Assembly: GCF_000008185.1 (NCBI RefSeq)
Contig: NC_002967.9
Location: forward strand, 2,108,001 to 2,172,000
DNA from: Treponema denticola ATCC 35405
GTDB taxonomy: Bacteria > Spirochaetota > Spirochaetia > Treponematales > Treponemataceae
Direction: 5' to 3'
Length of the DNA stretch: 64,000 nt
Positions 8,322 through 17,187 of this stretch are shown piece by piece (positions within the stretch are counted from its first letter, which is position 1; each line of letters begins with the position of its first letter). A program made the translations under genes and the position numbers. Below the pieces are notes generated by a model, which was given only the letters and a program-made list of their open reading frames with translations, ran no database searches and was not told where the DNA came from.

Positions 8322-9653
8322 TTATCCGAAAAGTCCGCCGGACATCATTTTTGCCTGCAATCCCTTGTTTTTTGACACCTTCCTCATCATTTGACGGGTC
8401 TTTTCAAATTGCTTTAAAAGCTTGTTTACATCGCCCACAGAGGTTCCTGAGCCCTTTGCAATACGTTTACGGCGAGGCGGTCCGATAATACGGAAATTAT
8501 CCCTCTCCTTTAAGGTCATCGATTGAATTATGGCCTTTTGGCGTTTTAAAAGAGAAAGGTCCAGCTTATCTTTATCTATTTGGCCTGAAAGCCCGGGAAT
8601 CATATCGAGCATTGACTCTAAAGGCCCCATCTTTTCGGCCTGCTCCAACTGCATGAGCATATCGGCAAGGCTGAAACTTTCGCTTTGCATCTTTTTTTGA
8701 AGCTTTTCCGCCTCTTCTTCGTCATAAAGAGCTTGGGCCTTTTCGACAAGAGAAACAATGTCTCCCATGCCCAAGATACGGCTTGCAATGCGGTCGGGAT
8801 AAAAGGGCTCAAGGTCTTCAAGCTTTTCGCCTGTTCCTATGTAAAAAATGGGCTTACCTGTTATGGTCTTTAAGGAAAGAGCCGCACCGCCTCTGGTGTC
8901 GGAGTCGAATTTTGTAAGGATTAAGCCTGAAAGCCCTACCTGCTCGTCAAATTCCTTTGCAACATCAACGGCACTTTGACCCGTCATTGAATCTGCAACA
9001 AGAATGGTTTCCATAGGTTTTACGGCAGATTTAATATTGACGATTTCCTTCATCATGTCTTCATCGATTTGGAGACGTCCCGCCGTATCGACTATTACCG
9101 TGTCATAAAAGTTCTTTTTTGCAAAGGCCAAAGCATTTTTTGCGACCTTTACCGCATCTTTCGTTTCTTCTTTGTAAACGGGCACGCTGATGTTTCCGCC
9201 TAAAACGGAAAGCTGCTCTACGGCGGCAGGGCGGATAAGGTCGCAGGCAACCAGCAAGGGCTTTCTGCCTTCGTTTTTAAGCTTTAAGGCCAATTTTGCG
9301 GCACTGGTTGTCTTTCCCGAACCTTGGAGACCTAAAAAGAGGATTACAGATTGGGTGTCAGGCCCCCTTAGATCGAGGGCTTTTTTTTCGTCCCCCAAAA
9401 AGGAGGTCATCTTATCGTATACAATTTTTGTAAACTGCTGCCCGGGATCGACAGATTTTAAAACCCTTTCTCCCTTGGCCTCTTCTGCCGTAGCATTTAT
9501 AAAACGGCGTACAACACGCAAGTTTACGTCGGCATCCAAAAGGGCCGTTTTTATTTCTTCGATTGTGTCTTCAATATTTTTTTCGGTAATTTTAGACTTA
9601 CCGCTCAAAGAGCGCATTATCCCGCTGAATTTTTCGGTAATATTTTCGAGCAT
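8322..9653 (-). CDS. ffh: Signal recognition particle protein Ffh (SRP54)
   Basis: 443 aa with N, G and M domains in order. The G domain shows GLQGSGKTTSAAKLALKLK (G1) near residue 105, DTAGR (G3) and TKFDSD (G4). The Met-rich M domain ends MMSGGLFG. It binds the SRP RNA and signal sequences of nascent membrane proteins. Its ATG overlaps the stop codon of gpsA (TAATG), implying coupling. No SRP RNA gene was recognised in the window. Confidence 0.97.
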   Translation of the reverse strand: MLENITEKFSGIMRSLSGKSKITEKNIEDTIEEIKTALLDADVNLRVVRRFINATAEEAKGERVLKSVDPGQQFTKIVYDKMTSFLGDEKKALDLRGPDTQSVILFLGLQGSGKTTSAAKLALKLKNEGRKPLLVACDLIRPAAVEQLSVLGGNISVPVYKEETKDAVKVAKNALAFAKKNFYDTVIVDTAGRLQIDEDMMKEIVNIKSAVKPMETILVADSMTGQSAVDVAKEFDEQVGLSGLILTKFDSDTRGGAALSLKTITGKPIFYIGTGEKLEDLEPFYPDRIASRILGMGDIVSLVEKAQALYDEEEAEKLQKKMQSESFSLADMLMQLEQAEKMGPLESMLDMIPGLSGQIDKDKLDLSLLKRQKAIIQSMTLKERDNFRIIGPPRRKRIAKGSGTSVGDVNKLLKQFEKTRQMMRKVSKNKGLQAKMMSGGLFG

Positions 9654-10726
9654 TATTTTGTATCTCCCTGTAATAAGTTTTCTATCAAGTCAAGAGGTTT
9701 TAATTCCTTGTTTAAGATTTTATAAAGGCCGGAACAGATAGGCAGCTTCAAATTACGCTTTTCTGCCAGAATGTTCAGGTATTTACAGGCCACGACTCCT
9801 TCAGGCAAGTAGCCTATTTTATCGATATTTTTAATAAGATCGTCCAAATTTTCAAAAGAAAGGAGAATCTTTTTTGTGATAATCTCGTTACCGAAACGGC
9901 GGTTTCTTCCGTATTTACTTCGGCAGGTTACGTCAAGGTCGCCTACTCCGGAAATCGATGTAAAGGTTTCGGGATGAGTCGCCCCCATAGCCCTGCCTAT
10001 AGTCTGAATCTCGTTTAGGCCGGCAGCCAAAAGGAGGGATTCGGTATTGTCACCGAAAATATCCGAGGTTACGGTTAAAGCATCCAAGACACCGAAGGCA
10101 ACGGCTACAACGTTTTTAGCGGCCGCACAAACCTGCACTCCGATTATATCCAAGCTGGAATAAACAAGCAAACTTCTAGACCTTAAAATCTCTCGGCAGC
10201 GGATAGAACACATAGGGTTTTGAGATGCAGCTATAAGACCGGTTAGCTTACCTTCGGCCACCTCCTCCCCATGGCTGGGCCCGGCTACATAAACCAAGTG
10301 ATTTTTATAAAAATCGGGCAGCATTTTTTCCAAAACGTCTATTATAAACTGAGGCTCTCCGTTTTCATCGGGGATAAAACCCTTTGTCAGCACCGCTATT
10401 GTAGGATAAGGCATTTCGCCGTCATCATGGCTAAAAGGAGCAAATTTAAGAAGTTCTTCAACTGCTGAGGTCAAATAGAGCGAAGGACTTGCCAAAAATA
10501 TAAAAGAAGCATCCTTACAGACCTCTTCCATATCCGTAGAAGCGGAAACGGTTTTAGGCAATTTATGCTTAGGCAAATATTTTACATTTATGTGTTCCGT
10601 ATTTATCGAATCGGCAACGCCTGCAGTATGGCTCCAAAGCACAACCCTGTGTCCGTTTTTTCCTAGAGAACAGGCCACGGCCGTTCCCCAAGAGCCTGCT
10701 CCGATAATGGCAATCTTATCGTTCAC
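9653..10726 (-). CDS. gpsA: Glycerol-3-phosphate dehydrogenase [NAD(P)+]
   Basis: 357 aa, starting with GTG at 10726 and GGAG eight bases upstream. The Rossmann motif GAGSWGTA is at residues 8-15. AAAKNVVAVAFGVLDAL carries the catalytic lysine region. The enzyme makes sn-glycerol-3-phosphate from dihydroxyacetone phosphate for phospholipid synthesis. It is cotranscribed with ffh. Confidence 0.95.
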   Translation of the reverse strand: MNDKIAIIGAGSWGTAVACSLGKNGHRVVLWSHTAGVADSINTEHINVKYLPKHKLPKTVSASTDMEEVCKDASFIFLASPSLYLTSAVEELLKFAPFSHDDGEMPYPTIAVLTKGFIPDENGEPQFIIDVLEKMLPDFYKNHLVYVAGPSHGEEVAEGKLTGLIAASQNPMCSIRCREILRSRSLLVYSSLDIIGVQVCAAAKNVVAVAFGVLDALTVTSDIFGDNTESLLLAAGLNEIQTIGRAMGATHPETFTSISGVGDLDVTCRSKYGRNRRFGNEIITKKILLSFENLDDLIKNIDKIGYLPEGVVACKYLNILAEKRNLKLPICSGLYKILNKELKPLDLIENLLQGDTK

Positions 10727-10817
10727 AAATTTCTCCTGTTTATCATATCTCCTAACTTATACTCTATCATTTTTTGATAAAAGTTTCAATAATGAAAAAA
10801 CAAGCTTTTTTCCGTTC

Positions 10818-10846
10818 TTTACAATTTACGGATACTGTGATATATT
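10818..10846 (+). promoter_or_regulatory. Promoter of first solute-binding lipoprotein, apparently leaderless
   Basis: TTTACA (10818-10823), 17 nt, TATATT (10841-10846), six bases, ATG 10853. No Shine-Dalgarno is present. Confidence 0.6.
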
Positions 10847-10852
10847 AGTTCT

Positions 10853-11686
10853 ATGCGTAATAAATTAAACTCAAAGGCAGTTTTTTTTGCGGTAATTTTG
10901 CTGTTCAGCTTGATATTTTCATGCAAAAAAAATGAAATCAATGAAATATCTTCGAATGACGTTTCATTAGCCGAAGTTCTTGTAAGATCTAAAATCATTG
11001 TAGGGGTAAATGCATATAATCCGCCTATATGCTTTTATAATAACAAAAACGAAATAATAGGCTTTGATATTGATGTCTTCGAAGAAATAGCAGACATAAT
11101 GAATATCAAGGCAGAATTCCGCACTATAGTTCCCACCGAAGTAAATGAGTTGATAAATACCGGAGCCATCGACTGTATTGCATCAGGATTCTCTTATTCG
11201 GATGAGAGGAATGAGGCCTATGAGCTTTCACAAGCATATTTACGCAATTCCGTAGTTATTTTAACTCTGAGATCAAGGAATATTCGAACTATGGCAGATC
11301 TAAAGGGTAAGAAGATAGGGGGACAAAAAGGAAGTTTAGGGGCAGACCTGATTAAAAATAATCCCGATCTGATGAGTCAAATCCATTCACTAAATGATTC
11401 ATATGAGAATATTCCTCAAATTTTGGAAGACTTAAAAACCCTTGGAATAGATGCCTGTGTCGGAGATATTTCACTAATGGCAGAATACTTAAATAAAGAG
11501 TCTGGTGTGTACAGTCTTGTTGAGCAGGCTATAGCCTTAGACTCCTATGTATATGCATTTAAAAAAGGAAATAAGGCTTTAAAAGCGGAAATAGAAAGAG
11601 TTTTATACATCTTAGAAAAAAAAGGCGTTCTTGAAAAGATTTCAAGGAAATGGTTCGGCGTAGATTTACTGATTTTTGGAAAGTAA
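10853..11686 (+). CDS. Family 3 extracellular solute-binding lipoprotein
   Basis: 277 aa with a lipoprotein signal peptide; lipobox LIFSC with Cys24. The mature part is a periplasmic-binding-protein fold of the polar amino acid type: VGVNAYNPPICF near the start, GFDIDVFEEIA, IDCIASGFSYSDERNE and a C-terminal SRKWFGVD. It should bind an amino acid outside the inner membrane. No ABC permease or ATPase gene is adjacent, so it either feeds a distant transporter or acts as a sensor. It is a tandem paralogue of the next gene. Confidence 0.88.
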   Translation: MRNKLNSKAVFFAVILLFSLIFSCKKNEINEISSNDVSLAEVLVRSKIIVGVNAYNPPICFYNNKNEIIGFDIDVFEEIADIMNIKAEFRTIVPTEVNELINTGAIDCIASGFSYSDERNEAYELSQAYLRNSVVILTLRSRNIRTMADLKGKKIGGQKGSLGADLIKNNPDLMSQIHSLNDSYENIPQILEDLKTLGIDACVGDISLMAEYLNKESGVYSLVEQAIALDSYVYAFKKGNKALKAEIERVLYILEKKGVLEKISRKWFGVDLLIFGK

Positions 11687-11702
11687 ATAAGGAAGATTTA
11701 TT

Positions 11703-12542
11703 ATGAAAAAAAATCCCAATCATATTTTTAAACTTAGTTTTCTCTTTTTATTTACGGTATTAGTTATGATATCTTGTAAACCCAAGGCCGTCCGTATCCA
11801 AAAAAAAGAAAACGATATTTCTCTTGCAAAAATTCTTGTAAAAAAAGAATTAATAATAGGTATAAGAGATGACCATCCTCCTTTTTCCGTTCTAAACCTT
11901 TTTACGACAAAAATGGAGGGCTATGACATTGAAGTAGCTCAAGAGCTGTGTAATCGGATGAAGATAAAGCCGATTTTTAAAGTAATTAAGTGGAATCAAA
12001 GAGAAAGTTTACTTAAGGATGGAGAAATCGACTGTATATGGAGTGCCTTTGTATACAGTAAGGAAAGTGATGTAGTTTATTCTCTTACCTCACCTTATAT
12101 AAAGAGTGCTATAATATTGGTTGTAAAGGATAAGTCGCCTTATTATTCCATTCAAGACATAAGGGAAAAGAAAATAGGTATTACCTCCTCATCATTTATA
12201 CAGGAAAGTTTAAAAAAAGCCGAATCTAGTCTCGGAGTATTTACGAATACGGTTGTGTTTCAGAATGCTCAAGAAGCTATAAATGCTCTTGAAAAGGATG
12301 AGGTAGAATGTGTAGTATACGACCTTCTTTCAATTAACAACCTAATACAAACAAGAAAAGGCTCTTACCGAGTGCTGGATGAAGCCATAGCTTATGAAGA
12401 ATATGTTATAGCCTTTCGAAAAGAAGACATTGCCCTGAAGAATGCAGTCGAATCGACTCTGGAAGAGATGGCTAAAACCGATTTTTTAGAAAAAACTAGT
12501 AAAAAATGGTTCGGTGCAAATATATCCATTATAGGCCGTTAA
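11703..12542 (+). CDS. Family 3 extracellular solute-binding lipoprotein, tandem paralogue
   Basis: 279 aa; lipobox VMISC with Cys25. It has the same architecture as its upstream neighbour, including VKKELIIGIRDDHPPF, GYDIEVAQEL, IDCIWSAFVYSKESD and SKKWFGANISIIGR. The two clearly arose by duplication but have diverged in the ligand-contact regions. It has an AAGGAAG ribosome site, unlike the first copy, so it is the second gene of the transcript. The ligand is unknown. Confidence 0.88.
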   Translation: MKKNPNHIFKLSFLFLFTVLVMISCKPKAVRIQKKENDISLAKILVKKELIIGIRDDHPPFSVLNLFTTKMEGYDIEVAQELCNRMKIKPIFKVIKWNQRESLLKDGEIDCIWSAFVYSKESDVVYSLTSPYIKSAIILVVKDKSPYYSIQDIREKKIGITSSSFIQESLKKAESSLGVFTNTVVFQNAQEAINALEKDEVECVVYDLLSINNLIQTRKGSYRVLDEAIAYEEYVIAFRKEDIALKNAVESTLEEMAKTDFLEKTSKKWFGANISIIGR

Positions 12543-12559
12543 ACCTGCACCGAATAACT

Positions 12560-13108
12560 TTATTTTGTATAAACGGAAACTATCTCGCAAATATAAACAT
12601 AATGAAAATCTTTTTTTGGATATGAATCTATAATAATCTGCGGGTCCACAAATAAATCCATATCGAATTCGCTTCGGTATAACTTGCGGCATGAAAGCAC
12701 AACCTTAGCCTGCTCAAAAGCTATAACACCGTCATCAAGCATCACGGGCTTTAAGCCGGTTTCCCTTGCCTTATCTACATTTCGTCCCGAAACGGAGCCG
12801 CAAAAAGCCAACGCATTCCGAGCCCATGGATCATTTTTGTCAAAAAAAGAAAGAGTTATATAATCTTCTTTATCGATAAATTCGGAAGTATATCTGGTAG
12901 GTCTTACATAAACGGTAGCAGTCAGTTTATTCCATAAAAAGCCTATAGATCCCCAACCTGCAGTCATTGTATTCCATTGTTCACGCTCAGTTCCGCATCC
13001 TGCAGTCAGTAAAAAGCCCTCATGATGGGAGCCGGTAATCGATGAAACAGGCTTTATCAATTTATCCAGAATTTCGGCACTTGCTTTTTGCATTTTAAAT
13101 TTTGACAT
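12560..13108 (-). CDS. Flavin reductase-like (flavoredoxin family) protein
   Basis: 182 aa from ATG 13108, preceded by GGGAGA; the longer frame from 13138 begins upstream of that site and is rejected. The flavin-reductase-like split-barrel fold is suggested by NTMTAGWGSIGFLWNK, TATVYVRPTRYT and FDKNDPWARNALAFCGSVSGRNVDK. These proteins bind FMN and pass electrons to a partner. The redox partner is not nearby. The upstream region is packed with hairpins. Confidence 0.82.
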   Translation of the reverse strand: MSKFKMQKASAEILDKLIKPVSSITGSHHEGFLLTAGCGTEREQWNTMTAGWGSIGFLWNKLTATVYVRPTRYTSEFIDKEDYITLSFFDKNDPWARNALAFCGSVSGRNVDKARETGLKPVMLDDGVIAFEQAKVVLSCRKLYRSEFDMDLFVDPQIIIDSYPKKDFHYVYICEIVSVYTK

Positions 13109-13152
13109 AATTTTATCTCCCATAAAAACTTTTTGCAAGGATTATCAAATCC

Positions 13153-13224
13153 TGAAAAAAGTTTTTTCAAGCGGTTTGTTTACAAAACCGCATACAATAA
13201 TGCGATGTTTGCCGAAAGGCAAAC
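13153..13224. repeat. Cluster of short perfect hairpins
   Basis: Four consecutive inverted repeats: TGAAAAAA/TTTTTTCA around 13153-13169, GCGGTTT/AAAACCGC at 13171-13191, GCAT/ATGC about 13190-13203, and GTTTGCC-GAAA-GGCAAAC (13207-13224, GNRA loop). A fifth, dispersed hairpin follows. Read leftward they form the 5' region of the flavin reductase gene. Confidence 0.6.
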
Positions 13225-13230
13225 TCGGCA

Positions 13231-13269
13231 GATAAACAGTGAGGCTGAATTCCTGCCGAACTGTTTATC
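13231..13269. repeat. Dispersed 39-nt hairpin repeat, copy 1
   Basis: A ten-base stem GATAAACAGT / ACTGTTTATC encloses a 19-nt loop. A copy with 37 of 39 bases identical lies at 54793-54831. Both copies are in the same orientation and upstream of a leftward gene. Confidence 0.8.
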
Positions 13270-13351
13270 AAACCTCCGAATTCATTATATACGATAATCC
13301 CTTGATGTGCAAGAAGAAATTTCTCTTCTTTTCTATTTTTAAATTTTATGA

Positions 13352-13357
13352 TACAAT
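13352..13357 (+). promoter_or_regulatory. Probable -10 of serine hydrolase gene
   Basis: TACAAT six bases before ATG 13364, no Shine-Dalgarno and only a weak T-rich -35. The geometry matches the leaderless promoters elsewhere in the window. Confidence 0.4.
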
Positions 13358-13363
13358 AACCGA

Positions 13364-15343
13364 ATGAAAAAGTTTTTGTGCATTTTTTTAGCAGGTTTAA
13401 TATTGTCATGCCGCTCGGCTCAAATATCAAAGATAAAGACCGATCCGGCAGACGCAGACATTTATAAATCGGAAGAAACCGAAGGCGGCTTTTCAGGCTT
13501 TCAGACGGATGTAAGCTTTCCTCCGGAAAAAGAAAAATATGATCCTTCAATTTTACCAAACGGTTTTATCCCTTTTAAGGCTTATACGGGACAGGGCTAT
13601 GTTTATTTTTATACCGAAAATGTAAAGAATTTTTTCTTATACTTAAACGGAAAAAGAATCGATACAAAAAAAATCTGTAAAAATAAATACACTCAAATTT
13701 ATATCGGAGATGAGGTAATAAACGGTACCAATAACTTACTTATTACAAACATTGAAGCAGAAAAAGATGATAATGGCTTTTCGAAAACCTATACCTTATC
13801 GGTAAAAATCCCCTACCCTTCCATTATCGAAAAAACGGAAAAATTAAATAACGTAAATTATAGAGCCTTTCAAATAATAGATGACATTATGAAGGCGCAA
13901 ACAGCAAACGGTTTTCCATCGGTTCAGCTTGTAGTGGTAAAGAACGGAAGGATGATAAAAAACTCGGCCTACGGCTATATCAGCACCGTAGATGATTTTG
14001 GAGAACCTCTGATGCAAAAAAACAAAAAGCCTATCACAAAAGAAACTCTTTTTGATCTAGCCAGCAATACCAAAATGTATACGGTAAATTTCGCCTTACA
14101 AAAACTTATATCGGAAGAAAAGATTTCAATCTATGATAAGGTACAAGATTTTTTTCCTGATTTTAAGGACAAAAAAAAAGCTCTTTTTAAGGGAAAGAGC
14201 GATATTACGGTTGAAGACTTATTAAAGCATCAGGCGGGTTTCCCGGCAGGGGCACAATATTATGTGAACAAAAAAATAACACAAAAAAAGAAAACCGATA
14301 AAAGACAAAATAAAGAAATTGTTTTAGAGCTGATTTGCAACACACCTTTAATATATTCTCCGCGTACCGAGGTTTTATATTCAGATATAGATTATATGCT
14401 CTTAGGTTTGATTATAGAAAAAGTAACAGGCCTTCCCTTAGATAAGTATACGGAAGAAAATCTTTATAAGCCCTTAAATCTATCTTCGATTTGCTATGAA
14501 CCATTAAAAAAAGGATTTACAAAAGAGGATATTACCGCAACCGAAATACGGGCCGTCAAAAGAACAAAGGACGAAAAATTCAAAGACATAAAATACATGC
14601 CGGTTCACGGGACGGTACATGACCCTGAGGCCTACAATGCAATGGATCAGGTAAGCGGTCATGCGGGGCTTTTTGCAAATGCCGAAAGTATAGCAGTCTT
14701 GGCTCAGGTCATGCTGAACGGAGGCGGCTATGGAAATATCAAACTATTCGATTCAAGCGTTTTGAATTTATTTACCAGTCAGGGGAATTTTTTTTCGCAG
14801 GCAGGCTTAGGCTGGAGAAGGCAGGGGCTCAATAACAGCTACGCTTGGGCTTTCTCGCAGCTTGCAAGTGCGGACACTATAGGACACACGGGCTGGACGG
14901 GAACACTGACACTAATTGACCCTAAAGAAGATTTAATAATCATAATCTTTACAAGTGCAAAAAACACCCCTGCCCTTTTCGGAAGAAACTTACGCGGAAA
15001 ATATGAGGGCGATTTTTATCTTGCAAAAAACTATGGAGCCGTTACAACGCTTATTTATTCCGCATTTAAAAACTATGATAATGCTATGCTGGACCAAATG
15101 CTTATAGAACTTGCGGTAGGCAGAAACGAACTTATAAATATGATTCCTGAAATTTATGACAACGAAGGATCCCGCAAGGACTTGACAGCCATAATGGAAA
15201 GCATAAAAGAACAATCAAAGCAATCTGCAATATTGAGGAAGTTTTTAAAAAGCGAAAAAGCTGCGGCAATACTTGCGGAAATTCAATCAAGGAACTCAAA
15301 GAAAAGCTTGGCAAAAAAACAAGCTGAAGGTCAATCAAAATGA
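13364..15343 (+). CDS. Serine beta-lactamase/penicillin-binding family lipoprotein
   Basis: 659 aa. Lipobox LILSC with Cys16 predicts a lipid-anchored envelope protein. The first ~165 residues are an extra beta-rich region. The serine hydrolase domain follows, with the active-site SxxK at Ser234-Lys237 (SNTK), YSD in place of YxN, and HTGWTG as the third motif. Such enzymes are DD-peptidases, esterases or amidases rather than true beta-lactamases. The 3' end overlaps namZ by four bases (ATGA), so the pair is probably one peptidoglycan turnover unit. The C-terminal ~100 residues are charged and helical. Confidence 0.85.
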   Translation: MKKFLCIFLAGLILSCRSAQISKIKTDPADADIYKSEETEGGFSGFQTDVSFPPEKEKYDPSILPNGFIPFKAYTGQGYVYFYTENVKNFFLYLNGKRIDTKKICKNKYTQIYIGDEVINGTNNLLITNIEAEKDDNGFSKTYTLSVKIPYPSIIEKTEKLNNVNYRAFQIIDDIMKAQTANGFPSVQLVVVKNGRMIKNSAYGYISTVDDFGEPLMQKNKKPITKETLFDLASNTKMYTVNFALQKLISEEKISIYDKVQDFFPDFKDKKKALFKGKSDITVEDLLKHQAGFPAGAQYYVNKKITQKKKTDKRQNKEIVLELICNTPLIYSPRTEVLYSDIDYMLLGLIIEKVTGLPLDKYTEENLYKPLNLSSICYEPLKKGFTKEDITATEIRAVKRTKDEKFKDIKYMPVHGTVHDPEAYNAMDQVSGHAGLFANAESIAVLAQVMLNGGGYGNIKLFDSSVLNLFTSQGNFFSQAGLGWRRQGLNNSYAWAFSQLASADTIGHTGWTGTLTLIDPKEDLIIIIFTSAKNTPALFGRNLRGKYEGDFYLAKNYGAVTTLIYSAFKNYDNAMLDQMLIELAVGRNELINMIPEIYDNEGSRKDLTAIMESIKEQSKQSAILRKFLKSEKAAAILAEIQSRNSKKSLAKKQAEGQSK

Positions 15344-16551
15344 AAAAGATGTTTTTTCTATTTTGCTTTTTTAGTCTTGCAATCATTAGCTTTGCCAATG
15401 GAAAGCCGGACGAGTCTGATTTTAAGACGGGAATTGAACGCGCAGACGAATTTTTTAATCTTTTTAAAGGAAAAAGAATTGGATTGATTACCAATCAAAC
15501 AGGTATAGACTCTTCAGGAAGATCAAGCATCGAAATCTTATACGAAAAGACGAATCTTAAAGCTCTTTTTTCTCCGGAACACGGAATAAGGGGAAATGCG
15601 AGGGAGGGAGCCGGTATTTCCAATACGGTAGATAAAAAAACAGGCCTTACCGTTTACAGCCTTTACGGAAAAACAAAGCGGCCCACAAAAGAGATGCTTC
15701 AACAAATAGATGTTTTATGCTTCGATATTCAGGATGTAGGAGCAAGGTTTTACACATATATTTACACAATGGCCTATGCCATGGAAGCATGTGCCCGTGA
15801 CGGAAAAACATTTGTTGTGTTTGACAGGCCCAATCCCATAAACGGCATAAATGTTGAAGGTAATATTCTGGAAGAGGAGTTTAAATCCTTTACGGGCTAT
15901 TTTCCGATTGTCCAAAGGCACGGAATGACTGTCGGAGAATTAGCCTTAATGTTCAATAAAGAATTTAAGATAGGCTGTAATTTAAAAATAGTCCCCATGC
16001 AGGGCTGGAAGCGTGAAGACTATTTTGAAGACCTTAATTTAATGTGGGTGCCGCCCTCGCCGAATATTTCTACGGCCGATACGGCCTTAGTTTATTCCGG
16101 CTTTTGTATCTTTGAAGGAGTAAACATTTCGGTAGGAAGAGGAACAACCATGCCCTTTAAATACATAGGAGCCCCCTATATAGATGCCGAGGCTCTAGCA
16201 GAAGCTTTAAATGCCCTCAAACTTGAGGGAGTCTTTTTTAAGCCCGCCTATTTTACACCGGCTCTTTCGGTTTATAAGGAGGAGCTATGCGAAGGGGTTC
16301 AAATTATCGTAAGGGATAAAAACAAATTCTTGCCCGTAAAAAGTGCAATTGCGGTGCTGTACACAATAAGGGAAATGTATCCCAATAATTTTAAGATAAA
16401 TAACTACCCTGCCGAACTCTGCGGCCTTAATTTATTAACCGGAACAAACAAGCTAAGCTCGAAGAGCCTTTCCTTAGATGACTACTTTAAATTTATCGAA
16501 AAAGACGAAAAGAAGTTTTTAAAGATGAGGGAAAAGTATTTGATGTATTGA
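15340..16551 (+). CDS. namZ: Exo-beta-N-acetylmuramidase NamZ (DUF1343)
   Basis: 403 aa with an N-terminal signal peptide. The DUF1343 hallmarks are all visible: GLITNQTGID, SPEHGIRG, VDKKTGLTVYSLYG, FDIQDVGARFYTYIYTM and DRPNPI. NamZ enzymes release terminal MurNAc from peptidoglycan fragments during cell-wall recycling. The gene starts inside the stop of the serine hydrolase, consistent with joint processing of muropeptides. It is typical length. Confidence 0.85.
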   Translation: MKKMFFLFCFFSLAIISFANGKPDESDFKTGIERADEFFNLFKGKRIGLITNQTGIDSSGRSSIEILYEKTNLKALFSPEHGIRGNAREGAGISNTVDKKTGLTVYSLYGKTKRPTKEMLQQIDVLCFDIQDVGARFYTYIYTMAYAMEACARDGKTFVVFDRPNPINGINVEGNILEEEFKSFTGYFPIVQRHGMTVGELALMFNKEFKIGCNLKIVPMQGWKREDYFEDLNLMWVPPSPNISTADTALVYSGFCIFEGVNISVGRGTTMPFKYIGAPYIDAEALAEALNALKLEGVFFKPAYFTPALSVYKEELCEGVQIIVRDKNKFLPVKSAIAVLYTIREMYPNNFKINNYPAELCGLNLLTGTNKLSSKSLSLDDYFKFIEKDEKKFLKMREKYLMY

Positions 16552-16567
16552 AAAGGACGGATGCCAA

Positions 16568-16864
16568 TTAATTAATCGCTTCTACTTCTTCTTTGGAAAG
16601 ACCGGTCATTGTACAAATTTCGGCAATGGGGTAATTATGCATACGCATCAGCCTTGCCGTTTCGAGAGCTTTTTGGTATGCACCTTTATCAAGACCACGC
16701 TCAAGACCTTGCCGATAACCCTCGCTTATACATGAAGCCCTGTCATGTTCATATTTCATACGGGAATCATATAGCCATTTATCTCTAGGACTCATTTCCA
16801 TTACAGAAATAGCGGTATTTGCTTTTTTCATTATCTCTGAATTTTCTGCTAACACTTCTCTCAC
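16568..16864 (-). pseudogene. Rpn-family nuclease/transposase, C-terminal remnant
   Basis: 98 aa covering only the helical C-terminus of the Rpn (PD-(D/E)XK recombination-promoting nuclease) family: SVMEMSPRDKWLYDSR, a G-rich GLERGLDKGAYQKALETA segment and TGLSKEEVEAIN. The nuclease core is missing. The matching N-terminal piece lies at 17041-17187, with a structured element between them. A GTG start with AGGAGG upstream exists, so the fragment might still be translated. Confidence 0.75.
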
Positions 16865-16869
16865 CTCCT

Positions 16870-16985
16870 GATTAATTAGGGGAGGAAAGACACTTTTTCG
16901 GATAAAAGATTTCTTTCCTCCCCTATAACCCCTCCTATCTTCAAAAGAACCGCTTAGGGCTCTGCCCTAAGAACCCGTCTTATTT
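16870..16985 (-). repeat. Double-hairpin element, copy 1
   Basis: Two perfect hairpins: GGGGAGGAAAGA (16879-16890) with TCTTTCCTCCCC (16912-16923), and CTTAGGGC (16953-16960) with GCCCTAAG (16964-16971). The same arrangement in the opposite orientation is at 58025-58155. It lies between the two rpn fragments. Confidence 0.75.
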
Positions 16986-17040
16986 TGTAAATTTTTAGCA
17001 TTATCTTTATTAAAGATATTACCATATAAATATCAATTTT

Positions 17041-17187
17041 TCAATAGTTAAAAAACATATTACTATCCAATATACATTCTAACAAGTCCTGTAGTACGTC
17101 CTTGTTTTCCTCAGTGCCGAAAACACGCTTAAAGGCATAGTCGTTGCGGAGGGTTATTTTAAATAATTGCTTCATATCAAACTCCAT
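17041..17187 (-). pseudogene. Rpn-family nuclease, N-terminal remnant
   Basis: 48 codons beginning MEFDMKQLFKITLRNDYAF, nearly identical to the start of the fragment at 57480-57761. Homology breaks off after LECILD and the frame stops seven codons later. With 16568-16864 it is the other end of one broken gene; the central catalytic part is gone. Confidence 0.75.

Noticed and set aside
12602-12692. Small frames antisense or out of frame at the flavin reductase 3' end
   Set aside because: No ribosome site or homology; explained by the flavin reductase gene.
13140-13269. FMN riboswitch upstream of flavin reductase
   Set aside because: The conserved FMN riboswitch core sequences are not present, although the region is structured.
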